Shown one piece after another: positions 10,211 through 19,564 of a stretch of 40,390 nt of DNA; position 1 is the stretch's first letter; each line of letters starts with the position of its first letter. The stretch is from an uncultured Parabacteroides sp. GTDB lineage: Bacteria > Bacteroidota > Bacteroidia > Bacteroidales > Tannerellaceae. The notes beneath the pieces are model-generated. The model made no database searches. It saw only the letters and a list, made by a program, of their open reading frames with translations, and was not told the DNA's origin. The stretch is from positions 1-40,390 of the forward strand of contig CAMQTD010000005.1 in the NCBI GenBank assembly GCA_947036995.1, given 5' to 3'. The translations under genes and the position numbers were made by a program.

Positions 10211-11659
10211 CTATTTCCCGTAACGAAGAACATAAATAGAAAGAGGAGGAATGCTTATTAAAGCTTTCCCTGCTTTAACACCTATAACCCCATTCTCTTT
10301 ATATACCATTTTTTTCACAAACGGTCCTTTGCCTGAAAGTACAACAACATCAAGTTCTTTCACATCCGCAGGTGCATTTATTAAATTAAGCGATACGGGT
10401 ATGCTAGTTTTTAATTTATTCATAATAAAGATTGTACCTTCTTCTTTGTTCTTACTAAGCATTGAAAACACACGTAAAGCGTCGGATGTAGTACTACTCT
10501 CCACAAATTGGTCTTTCAAATTTGAGTTCACTAATCGAGATACCTCTGCCGTTGGTTTACGTGAATTATTATCAAGTCGGAACATCACTGCAACATCATC
10601 TTTATCATCATCCACTTCTCCTTTCCATGGTGAGTGTGTACCCCAAAAGAATGAGTAGGAAACATTGGGAACCATCAACTCAGACATTAAGACCTCAAAC
10701 CACCATAATGCTTTATAAGTATTACTTACATTTCCAAAATCTTTACCAGACGGCGACACACCAGTTTCTGTAATAAGAATTTCCATGTTCTTCTCTCCCG
10801 TTCTCTCTACAGCACGTTGCATTTTCAATACATTGGAGATATATACCTGATTTGATTTACTCCATAAATCATAGGTCTTACAACTCTCAATAAAAGGAAA
10901 CATATACTGGTGGCAAGATGTGAAATCAACCAAGCCAGGTGCTACTTCATAGAGTGCAGTAAAATATTTCTGTTTCCCCAAAATACCAGGTCCTATATTA
11001 GCCGAAGGATCGACCGCCTTCATTGCAGAAGCAATGGTTTTATACGCTTCAATAAACTCTGGCAATGTAATTGTTTTAGGGTGATGATCTATCTCGTTGC
11101 CAATTTGCCAATATGCCACTTTATAACCTTTCTTTTTTGCATACTTCACCCATTCAGCAGCCGATGTAGCAAGTTCTTCAATAGTAGGACCTCCATCATA
11201 TTTAAACGAAAGAAGATTTACGACAACTAATGGTACAATATTTTGCGTTTGACACAAGTCCATAAATTCATCAAAATCCATAGCATGCTTAAAGCTTGCA
11301 TCACTCTTTACAGCCCACGACCATTTACTTGGCGGACGACTCATTGCAGCCACTTTTGGTCGTAAACCATTCTCCATATTATCATACGGAGCCGCATGCC
11401 ACAGATAGTTATCAGCCAAATGACCATAAGGGAAACGCAAAGCTCCAACCCCAACTTCACTTAAAGCTTGTTTCATTGATTGATGTTGATTAGGACGTTT
11501 AAGGTCTGAATCTAGCAACCAACATAAATTTGCAGAAGAACCTCCTTTGCGAACATTCTCTTTCACTATTTTATTAAAGTCTACTGTAACACTATTTTGT
11601 GCCAATGTCACAAATGAGAAAAGTATAGCAAAAGCCCAAGTAAATAATATTTTAATCAT
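10211..11659 (-). CDS. Putative clan GH-A (TIM-barrel) glycoside hydrolase, family unassigned
   Basis: Signal peptide; ALRFPYGHLADNYLWH; YKVAYWQIGNEIDHH (probable acid/base Glu after Asn); MEILITETGVSPSGKDFG (probable nucleophile Glu); C-terminal beta-sandwich-like tail. Confidence 0.7.
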   Translation of the reverse strand: MIKILFTWAFAILFSFVTLAQNSVTVDFNKIVKENVRKGGSSANLCWLLDSDLKRPNQHQSMKQALSEVGVGALRFPYGHLADNYLWHAAPYDNMENGLRPKVAAMSRPPSKWSWAVKSDASFKHAMDFDEFMDLCQTQNIVPLVVVNLLSFKYDGGPTIEELATSAAEWVKYAKKKGYKVAYWQIGNEIDHHPKTITLPEFIEAYKTIASAMKAVDPSANIGPGILGKQKYFTALYEVAPGLVDFTSCHQYMFPFIESCKTYDLWSKSNQVYISNVLKMQRAVERTGEKNMEILITETGVSPSGKDFGNVSNTYKALWWFEVLMSELMVPNVSYSFFWGTHSPWKGEVDDDKDDVAVMFRLDNNSRKPTAEVSRLVNSNLKDQFVESSTTSDALRVFSMLSKNKEEGTIFIMNKLKTSIPVSLNLINAPADVKELDVVVLSGKGPFVKKMVYKENGVIGVKAGKALISIPPLSIYVLRYGK

Positions 11660-11668
11660 AATAATATT

Positions 11669-13165
11669 TTAATTTGTCAATTTTATATATCCAAGTGAAT
11701 AGGCAGGTAAATAATAACTATAACAGCCTTTTTCAACATTATACGTAACCGCATTATTAGGTTGCACTTCTTTCTTTCCACTCTTTCTATCCACAGCATC
11801 AGGTTTCAACAACTCATAAATCACATTAGAATATTTGGGGATATTTAGATTAATCCATCTTCCCTCATCTGATTTCGAGAGAGTGTACACCAAGATTTCA
11901 CTGTTTTTATCGTCTGCACCAACTGCCAACGAATAAACAGTAGAATCATTAGATGAGATTACATATTTATTTTTATTCAAAGCATCTGACAACATAGTAA
12001 ACATATCCAAAGATGGTGAGAATGCATAATTATCAGTAGGATCCATCAAATAGCGATTCGCGTTATAGGTTTTGTCACTAGTTCTCTTAGGCCAGAAAAT
12101 AGGCCAGAAAGTTGCAAACTCTAAACCTCCATCCATAAATTGCATAAGCATTTCAGCCTGCATAATGGTGTTTTCATATTTTGTAGGGTAATCTACAAGC
12201 GTCCCACTCTTACCTACATTCCACTCAAGAGAGGCTAACTTTATATGGTTATATCCAAGTCTCCTACACTTTTCGTAAAACAACTCTATCTCTTCAACGT
12301 ATGTTCCTCCTTCGTCATACCATTGAGAAGTCGAATTCATAGGCAACTGCTTGCGCCAATTATCAAATTTAACTTTATCATTGTCCCAATAAAAATGCAC
12401 TTCGACAATATCAATATTATCACCTGCCTCTCTTAGAATGTTCCACAAACTATTTGGTTGTATCTTTTCCCAATTAATTACAATCTTAGCATCTGGATTT
12501 ATTGCTTTTATTTCGGGAGCATACATATTTATTTGTTCTGCATACACTTGCCATGTCATCCTATAATTAGCTCCTACATGGTACGGTTCGTTATCCAAAT
12601 AATAGTAATCAACATTATAGTTTTGGGCTTCGCAATGTTCTACTAGTGCCTTTGCATCAGCTAAAGCATTTTCTACCCTATTCCATTTTAACCCTGAACC
12701 TTGATTGATTCCGATTAATGGCGTTGCACCAACCTCACGACATATTGCTATATGTTCGGCAAGGTCAGTAAAGTCTGCTTCTGGCATATCATCCGCAACA
12801 TCATATTCAGGATCCCAATTATCTTTCCATCCCTGACCATTTAAGTTGTTCCAATGGTAGCGATTTGTTGGTGCACCACCTGGCCAACGAAGAAAAGATG
12901 TTTCCATCTGCTTTAATCCATCCTTAATGGGTGTTTTCGCCCAGAAATCATCGCCATAAAGCGAATAGATATTATTAAATCCTATAAGATTTGAACTAAC
13001 CTTATGCGTAGAATTATCAGATGAGAAAGTTAGTTCCACCTCATCTCCTTCAGGTCTGATTGGATCTTTATCAGTAGACTCGATGGGAGAGTCTACTGAA
13101 GAAGAACAACCTATAAAGCTGATCATCAAGATCATTATATTAACTAAGAATATACTCATTTTCAT
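11669..13165 (-). CDS. Putative clan GH-A glycoside hydrolase lipoprotein, family unassigned
   Basis: Lipobox MISFIGC; SFLRWPGGAPTNRYHW; VDYYYLDNEPYHVG (NEP acid/base motif); KLASLEWNVGKSG (probable nucleophile Glu); all-beta-like C-terminus. Confidence 0.68.
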   Translation of the reverse strand: MKMSIFLVNIMILMISFIGCSSSVDSPIESTDKDPIRPEGDEVELTFSSDNSTHKVSSNLIGFNNIYSLYGDDFWAKTPIKDGLKQMETSFLRWPGGAPTNRYHWNNLNGQGWKDNWDPEYDVADDMPEADFTDLAEHIAICREVGATPLIGINQGSGLKWNRVENALADAKALVEHCEAQNYNVDYYYLDNEPYHVGANYRMTWQVYAEQINMYAPEIKAINPDAKIVINWEKIQPNSLWNILREAGDNIDIVEVHFYWDNDKVKFDNWRKQLPMNSTSQWYDEGGTYVEEIELFYEKCRRLGYNHIKLASLEWNVGKSGTLVDYPTKYENTIMQAEMLMQFMDGGLEFATFWPIFWPKRTSDKTYNANRYLMDPTDNYAFSPSLDMFTMLSDALNKNKYVISSNDSTVYSLAVGADDKNSEILVYTLSKSDEGRWINLNIPKYSNVIYELLKPDAVDRKSGKKEVQPNNAVTYNVEKGCYSYYLPAYSLGYIKLTN

Positions 13166-14670
13166 TAATCAACTTTTTCTACACGTAAATTACTTAAATA
13201 ATATTTGGCATTAGAGACAACATTAGTTACACTACCAGTTTTTGTTGTTTGTGCAGATATGAACAGAGTCAACATATCAATCTCGTTATTTCCAATTGGA
13301 AGAGCTGTATTAGTATGCACAAACGTATTGCTTGGGTCAAGCTCAAATGTCAATGTTTCCCACGCATCTGTTTGTGTTATATAAGCTACCATACCGTGAT
13401 CTTGACCAGATCTCTCACCACCTTTACTCGTAGTATTATTAAATTTTGCAACATTTGCCATACCCAATGCAACCATATCATGCTTTGTCAGATTAAAATT
13501 ATATTTTTTATTAGGATCAGTGTCAGCCGTGCTTTTTGTGTCAACATAAATGTCTATTTTAAAAACACGTTTACTGGCAACAAGGTCAGCAACAAGAGGT
13601 TCAAGTAAAGGAGCATCAAACACTAACTTATTAAGGAAAAAAGCAGGAGCAGGTTTCCATTTTATTGTACTCACATCACCGTCTGGTGCCACATCTTTAA
13701 AGTGGTGTCGGACTAATAGTGCCGATACGGAATTTCCCTCTTTATTTGGTGCCACAGCTCCAAATAAAGATACGTGCTTCCACTTATCTGCATTATTGAT
13801 AGTTCCCATACTTGGTGCTCCATATCTAACGGTAGTTTGATTTTCTAAATCAGATACCATTGTAGCATCTATCCATCCTGCATTAGCAGAATATTGAGAG
13901 CCACCGTCTACTGCGTTTGCTTTTGGAAATAGAGGGCGGCGTTTGCTTTCTTTACCTATCACAGTTGCACCAGCTGTTGTAAAATCACAAATCATAAACG
14001 GTGAAGTAATTCTTCCCTTAGCCGTAAGCGTAAATGCAGGATATGTTGTCTCAAATCCAAACACATCTTTAACGCTTAATACAACCTCATACTCCTCTTG
14101 GTCAGGCATCGTAATCTCAATGCCATTATGATTAAACTGACCATCTCCAAAAGTATGAATTGCCGAATTATTTAAAAAGATTGTATCAATACCATTATGA
14201 GCATTAATATCAACGTCCCATATTGCTTTAGAATCTACAAACATTACTGGTTTCAAATCAACATTACTGATAATCGTAGGTTTGCCCTTTACATTAATAG
14301 TGAATGGTGGATGTATTGTCTCCAAACCTGCCTCATCTTTAACACTTAATTTAACCTCATACTCCTCTTGGCTTGGCATTGTAATTTCAATGCCATTATA
14401 TTTAAGCTGACCATCTCCAAAAGCATGAATCACCGAATCATTTAAAAAGATTGTATCAATACCATTATAAGCATTAATATCAACGTCCCATATTGCAATA
14501 GAATCTATAAACATTTCTGTTCCTAAATCAATATTACTAGTGATAATAGGTGCTTTTGTTTTGTCGTATACAATTAAATCCTCTGTTGGAAGTGTCTCCT
14601 CATTACAAGAATAACACAATCCAAAAACAATAGCTAAAAGCGATATAAATATACTGTTTTTCTTTTTCAT
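13165..14670 (-). CDS. SusE-position surface lipoprotein (putative glycan-binding protein) with two tandem ~90-aa domains
   Basis: Directly downstream of susD; from the ATG at 14670: MKKKNSIFISLLAIVFGLCYSC lipobox; internal repeat; C-terminal domain of unknown fold. ORF-track start at 14745 overlaps the susD 3' end and is unlikely. Confidence 0.72.
   Translation of the reverse strand: MKKKNSIFISLLAIVFGLCYSCNEETLPTEDLIVYDKTKAPIITSNIDLGTEMFIDSIAIWDVDINAYNGIDTIFLNDSVIHAFGDGQLKYNGIEITMPSQEEYEVKLSVKDEAGLETIHPPFTINVKGKPTIISNVDLKPVMFVDSKAIWDVDINAHNGIDTIFLNNSAIHTFGDGQFNHNGIEITMPDQEEYEVVLSVKDVFGFETTYPAFTLTAKGRITSPFMICDFTTAGATVIGKESKRRPLFPKANAVDGGSQYSANAGWIDATMVSDLENQTTVRYGAPSMGTINNADKWKHVSLFGAVAPNKEGNSVSALLVRHHFKDVAPDGDVSTIKWKPAPAFFLNKLVFDAPLLEPLVADLVASKRVFKIDIYVDTKSTADTDPNKKYNFNLTKHDMVALGMANVAKFNNTTSKGGERSGQDHGMVAYITQTDAWETLTFELDPSNTFVHTNTALPIGNNEIDMLTLFISAQTTKTGSVTNVVSNAKYYLSNLRVEKVD
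14011..14280 (-). repeat. Tandem domain repeat copy 2 in the SusE-like protein
   Basis: PTIISNVDLKPVMFVDSKAIWDVDINAHNGIDTIFLNNSAIHTFGDGQFNHNGIEITMPDQEEYEVVLSVKDVFGFETTYPAFTLTAKGR; about 70% identical to copy 1 by hand alignment. Confidence 0.88.
14281..14550 (-). repeat. Tandem domain repeat copy 1 in the SusE-like protein
   Basis: PIITSNIDLGTEMFIDSIAIWDVDINAYNGIDTIFLNDSVIHAFGDGQLKYNGIEITMPSQEEYEVKLSVKDEAGLETIHPPFTINVKGK (90 aa). Confidence 0.88.
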
Positions 14671-14698
14671 AATTATTTTAGTATCAATAATAAATATA

Positions 14699-16216
14699 TT
14701 ACCAGCCTGGACTTTGCACCAGATTCTCGTTCTTATTAATTTCAATCGAAGGGATTGGCCAATAGTAAAACTTTATAGGATCACTACCAGTAGGGATTTT
14801 AATACGCTTGTATAGTTGTCCTGTACGCACATAATCAAACCATCCATGCCCCTCGAAACACAACTCTTTCTCTCTCTCATCCAAAAGGCGAGCAATAAAC
14901 TGATCTTCTGTATGTATATTTCCTAAATTCAGACCTCCTAGTCCTGCACGTTTACGTACCTCGTTGATTCCCCAAATAGCTTCAGTAGTAATACTTTTTG
15001 TCATGCCATACAAAGCCTCTGAGTGCATAAGCAATACATCTGCATAACGTAAAATAATTGTATTCTCCTCACCATCTCTAGCTGATGTATTTGTGAAACC
15101 ACCTATACCGCCCTCACGAATATCTCTGATGTATTTTTTTACGTACGGATGAGAAAGAGTTTTTGGATACGCACGTAGCACTCCATCTTGGTCGATAAAT
15201 CGATCTAAAAAGATGACAGATTTGCGTTTGTCTATACTTGCAAACTTCTTATAAAAAGCCGGAACAACTCTATATGTTGCATAAGCAGAGTGAGTGATGC
15301 CATACTGAGGAGCCCAATGTGTTTGTTTCAAAGATCCCTCGCCACCTGATGCACCTGCACCTACCACGCCTTGTTTATATTGAATACTAAATATATCCTC
15401 TATTCCACTCTCAGTATCCTTAGAAAATATATCTGCATAATCATCAAACAGAGCATATGTACCAGTATGACCCTTAACTACAGAATCCAACTGACTGAAA
15501 GCCAAATTATAGTACTTAGCATCACCTTTAATAAGAGTAGAACCATCATCCGATTTACGGTGCCCTGCATAGGTTAAATAGACTTTACCCAATAGACTCA
15601 TTGCTGCACCCTTTGTTGCACGACCAATTTTACCTGTCTCATTATTTTGGGGTAAAAACTGTTTTGCAAACTGTAAATCAGCTATAATTTGAGTGTAAAC
15701 AGTGTCAAGAGAAGCAGTCTTAGGATATAAATCATCATTCACCGTACTAACTGCTTTTAATACTAAAGGTACAGGACCATAAACACGAACTAAATTAAAG
15801 TAGTTCAATGCACGTAGAAAGTGTGCCTGCGCTAAAATTTCATTGCGAATATCATCGCTCATTACAGCTTTTGGAGCATATGTAATAACACTATTTACAG
15901 CATTATTTGCAAACCAACAACTCTCCCAAAATACTTTATATTGATTATGATCCTTGGAGCTATTAAACTTATTATAGACATTATTACCATAACGTGTATC
16001 AAGCATATCAGTACTTAAATCTGCTACTTGAAATATACTGTTATCGTAATAATTTACAGATTGAAATGAAGAGTAAGCAGCAACTAAAGCAGCTTCTAAC
16101 TCATCTTCATTATTATAAAAATCGTCAGTAGTTACATCAGTAAAAATCTTCTCGTCAAGAAAAGAGTTGCACGAAGTAGCTGACAATAATACGAATATAA
16201 ATAATATGACTTTCAT
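14699..16216 (-). CDS. susD: SusD/RagB-family outer-membrane glycan-binding lipoprotein
   Basis: Lipobox SATSC, NSFLDEK...DDFYNNEDELEAALVAAY, AHFLRALNYFNLVRVYGPVPL, RYADVLLMHSEALY, WPIPSIEINKNENLVQSPGW C-terminus. Confidence 0.95.
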   Translation of the reverse strand: MKVILFIFVLLSATSCNSFLDEKIFTDVTTDDFYNNEDELEAALVAAYSSFQSVNYYDNSIFQVADLSTDMLDTRYGNNVYNKFNSSKDHNQYKVFWESCWFANNAVNSVITYAPKAVMSDDIRNEILAQAHFLRALNYFNLVRVYGPVPLVLKAVSTVNDDLYPKTASLDTVYTQIIADLQFAKQFLPQNNETGKIGRATKGAAMSLLGKVYLTYAGHRKSDDGSTLIKGDAKYYNLAFSQLDSVVKGHTGTYALFDDYADIFSKDTESGIEDIFSIQYKQGVVGAGASGGEGSLKQTHWAPQYGITHSAYATYRVVPAFYKKFASIDKRKSVIFLDRFIDQDGVLRAYPKTLSHPYVKKYIRDIREGGIGGFTNTSARDGEENTIILRYADVLLMHSEALYGMTKSITTEAIWGINEVRKRAGLGGLNLGNIHTEDQFIARLLDEREKELCFEGHGWFDYVRTGQLYKRIKIPTGSDPIKFYYWPIPSIEINKNENLVQSPGW

Positions 16217-16227
16217 AACTCAAAAAT

Positions 16228-19200
16228 TTAAAATTTAAAATTTAAACCCACTCTATACACACGTGGCTTTGGATAACTGTTCACGTCTTGACCAACATTC
16301 ATATTTTCACTCCCTCCAAACGCACTGTTCACATCTGGATCCCAACCGCTATAATCCGTCCATACATAAAGATTTTCAATGCTTGCAGAAAGAGTCAATC
16401 CATCAATATTTTTTATCAATCTCTTTGGAAAACTATACGATAGACTAATATTCTGAATACGTATATAACTTGCATCTTCGAAACTTGGCAAATTATTCTC
16501 CGAACCTAAGCGAGGAATATTTGTATCAATATTCTCTGGCGTCCAACGGTCAACAAGCTCTGCACTTAGGTTGTTTCGTATGTTACTCGTATTTCGTAAA
16601 TAAGCTAATGTCCTATTTTGAACCCAGTTCCCTTGACTACCATTAATAAACAAATCGAAGGCAAAGCCTTTATACTGAATTTTGTTAGTGATTCCATATG
16701 TAAAGTCAGGAAATGCACTACCATAGACAATGTTATCCAGATTATCTATCTTTCCATCATTATTGTTATCCTTATATTTTATATCTCCAGGTTTAGCATT
16801 GGCTTGAATAAGTTTTTCAGTACCTTTTTCATCTACCCATACATGTGAATTGACATCATCCAGATCTCTAAATATACCTAGAACTTCACTGCCTTGGAAT
16901 TGACGAATAGGATTACCCTCTTCTATCCAAATAGATTGCTTATCACCAATTTCAACCACTAAAGATTGACCATCATATAGTTTAGTTACTTTATCTCTAT
17001 TGAAAGAGATATTACCACCTAAATCCCATTTAAAGTTGTCCGTATCAATCACCGCAGCATTCAGCGAAAATTCTAAACCTTTATTCTCAAGCTCTCCTGC
17101 ATTTATATATGCTTTTTGATAGCCCGAACTTACAGGAATATCATAGCTCATAAGCATATCAGAGGTGTATTTATAATATGCTTCAGCCGTGAATCGAAGT
17201 CTATTGTTAAACATATTTAAATCAATTCCTAGGTTGTACATCTCAGTAGTTTCCCATTTCAGATCAGGATTACCAATAGAGCTAGGACCTATACCACTAG
17301 AGACATCATCGCCAAAAGGATAACGCTGATCTGATAGCAAACTCAACGAACGATTGTTGCCAATTTTTGAGTTACCAGTTAAACCCCAACCCATACGCAG
17401 TTTAAAGTCATGGATGAATTCAACACCAGACAAAAAATCCTCTTGACTAATACGCCATGCCAATGCAGCAGAGGGGAAATTGCCCCATTTTTTACCATCA
17501 GCAAAACCGGAATTACCATCCATACGATTTGTAAGTGTCACAAGGTAGCGATTATCATAGTTATAATTTATCCTTCCCAAAACAGACATCAGCGACGACT
17601 GTGTTTTTGCAAAAACAGGCTGTGACACCACTTCCGCAGATGCAATACCAGCATACGATAGATCATCAATAGCTAGACCTGTACCTGTTATGGAATTATA
17701 CTCATATTGATTTTGTTCAAGTGAAAAAGCACCCGTTAAAAATAGGTTGTGTTTTTTTAATTTCTTTTTATAATTTGCGATATACTCATTGACATAATTA
17801 GCTCTTTTTACGCTTGATATTGCTGCCCGACCGTCAATTTTTGCCCCTTCAATTGTTTTCTTTGAAAGATACGAGTAACCATCCTGGTGTTTAATATTAG
17901 CACCCAATTTAATCTGAAGATTCAAACCATCAAATGGATTAATCCCTAAGTTAACGTTTGCAACAATATTGTCAACAATAATATTATCCAAAACTTCATT
18001 TGCGTATGCAAGTGGATTCTCATTACTTTGTGTTCCAGGAAAATTATTTGCGTTATAGTTTCCATATTCATCATACACATTAATGACTGGCGACATTTTC
18101 ATCGCATTATTAAGTGTTCCACTAGAAGTCTCCAATCCAGTTCTATCACCAGACCCATCCGTATCTGTACGAGATAAAAATAGTCCCATTTGAAGATTCA
18201 ACCACTTGTTTAGATCAATTTTATTATTTGCATTCAAATTGAGACGGTTAAAATTACCTCCTTTTATAACACCTTCATTATCATAATACCCTCCTGAAAT
18301 TCTATACTGCATATTTTCCGTACCTCCAGCAGCAGACAGATTATAACTTTGAATAAATCCAGGTTGCATAATTTGATCAAACCAATCAGTACCATCACCT
18401 ATCTGATCAGGAGAAGGTCTGTCACGATGGGAACCATCATAATATGCTTTCTCTCCATTATTAATTTGATATTCATTAAACAGTGTTGCAAATTCGCTTC
18501 CATTGAGAAGATCAACTTTACGATATACCTCCTGAAAACCAAAACTACTACTAAAATTAAATTGAGGAGCTGAAGCAACACCCGTATTTGTCTGTATCAA
18601 TATAACGCCATTTGCTCCACGTGAACCATAAATAGCTGTTGAAGAAGCATCTTTCAGAATTTCTACCGATGCAACATCATTCAAATTTATATTATTAATA
18701 TCATCAACCGGAAACCCATCGACAACATATAGGGGACTAGCATCTGCCAACAAAGAATTTGTTCCTCTTATACGTATAGAAGATGCTCCACCAGGAGCTG
18801 CTGATGTTGTAGAAACTTGCACTCCCGAGGCTTTTCCTTGTAAAGCCTGCGACAATGACTGGGCGTGAGTTGCTCGTAACTCATCTGATTTCACAGAGAT
18901 TGTAGAACCTGTTAAATCACTTTTTTTCATTGAGCCATATCCAATAACTACCACCTCATCTAAAATATCTGCATCTTCAATCAACTTAATATTGATCTGT
19001 TTGGATCCAGTAACATTAATTTCCTGGCGTTTATAACCAATATATGACACAACTAATTTAGAATTAGAAGGAACTGTAACAGTATAACGACCATCGATAT
19101 CAGTCATTGTACCGTTTTGGATATTATCCTTCTCAAAAATATTAGCACCAATAATAGTCTCACCATCAGCGTCAGTAACAACACCTGATATTTTTATTTT

Positions 19201-19539
19201 TTTCGACGCAATCGTTTTCGATTTCAGTTCCGAAATAACAATCGAGCGGTCTGAGACCACAAAATGTTTCAATTTTATAGTCGGAAGTACAGCATCTAAA
19301 ATATCCTTCACATTTGCTGTAGACATATTTACTGTAACATCCTTTTTAGAATTAATCAATCCATCTCTATAGGAGAATCGATATGTGCTTTGCGATTCAA
19401 TTGAGGCAAATAACTCCTCAATTGAGCCTTTTTTAATTTTTACAGTTACACGTTGTTCTTTAGGCTGTGCCATAAGAGTTACGGAGTAACACAGCAGTAA
19501 ACATACTGCCATTAGGTATTTTAAGTTTAAATAGTTCAT
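16228..19539 (-). CDS. susC: SusC/RagA-family TonB-dependent transporter with N-terminal STN signalling domain
   Basis: STN-like N-terminus (QRVTVKIKKGSIEELFASIESQSTYRFSYR...VNMSTANVKDILDAVL), carboxypeptidase-like domain (ISGVVTDADGETIIGANI...GTMTDIDGRYTVTV), plug (VVVIGYGSMKKSDLTGS), SusC C-terminus (YPKPRVYRVGLNFKF). Confidence 0.96.
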   Translation of the reverse strand: MNYLNLKYLMAVCLLLCYSVTLMAQPKEQRVTVKIKKGSIEELFASIESQSTYRFSYRDGLINSKKDVTVNMSTANVKDILDAVLPTIKLKHFVVSDRSIVISELKSKTIASKKIKISGVVTDADGETIIGANIFEKDNIQNGTMTDIDGRYTVTVPSNSKLVVSYIGYKRQEINVTGSKQINIKLIEDADILDEVVVIGYGSMKKSDLTGSTISVKSDELRATHAQSLSQALQGKASGVQVSTTSAAPGGASSIRIRGTNSLLADASPLYVVDGFPVDDINNINLNDVASVEILKDASSTAIYGSRGANGVILIQTNTGVASAPQFNFSSSFGFQEVYRKVDLLNGSEFATLFNEYQINNGEKAYYDGSHRDRPSPDQIGDGTDWFDQIMQPGFIQSYNLSAAGGTENMQYRISGGYYDNEGVIKGGNFNRLNLNANNKIDLNKWLNLQMGLFLSRTDTDGSGDRTGLETSSGTLNNAMKMSPVINVYDEYGNYNANNFPGTQSNENPLAYANEVLDNIIVDNIVANVNLGINPFDGLNLQIKLGANIKHQDGYSYLSKKTIEGAKIDGRAAISSVKRANYVNEYIANYKKKLKKHNLFLTGAFSLEQNQYEYNSITGTGLAIDDLSYAGIASAEVVSQPVFAKTQSSLMSVLGRINYNYDNRYLVTLTNRMDGNSGFADGKKWGNFPSAALAWRISQEDFLSGVEFIHDFKLRMGWGLTGNSKIGNNRSLSLLSDQRYPFGDDVSSGIGPSSIGNPDLKWETTEMYNLGIDLNMFNNRLRFTAEAYYKYTSDMLMSYDIPVSSGYQKAYINAGELENKGLEFSLNAAVIDTDNFKWDLGGNISFNRDKVTKLYDGQSLVVEIGDKQSIWIEEGNPIRQFQGSEVLGIFRDLDDVNSHVWVDEKGTEKLIQANAKPGDIKYKDNNNDGKIDNLDNIVYGSAFPDFTYGITNKIQYKGFAFDLFINGSQGNWVQNRTLAYLRNTSNIRNNLSAELVDRWTPENIDTNIPRLGSENNLPSFEDASYIRIQNISLSYSFPKRLIKNIDGLTLSASIENLYVWTDYSGWDPDVNSAFGGSENMNVGQDVNSYPKPRVYRVGLNFKF

Positions 19540-19561
19540 GGTAATTTAGTTCATAGTAATT
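19532..19561. repeat. 15-bp tandem duplication across the susC start codon
   Basis: TAGTTCATGGTAATT / TAGTTCATAGTAATT, 14 of 15 identical; on the minus strand ATGAACTAAATTACC-ATGAACTAT. Confidence 0.85.
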
Positions 19562-19564
19562 TGA

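Noticed and set aside
13249-13840. Plus-strand ORFs of 119 and 96 aa opposite the SusE-like gene
   Set aside because: Antisense shadow of a real coding frame; low-complexity, no motifs.
16219-16248. AAATTTAAAATTTAAAATTTAAA microrepeat between susC and susD
   Set aside because: Simple AT-rich slippage sequence covering the susC C-terminal codons and stop; no evidence of function.
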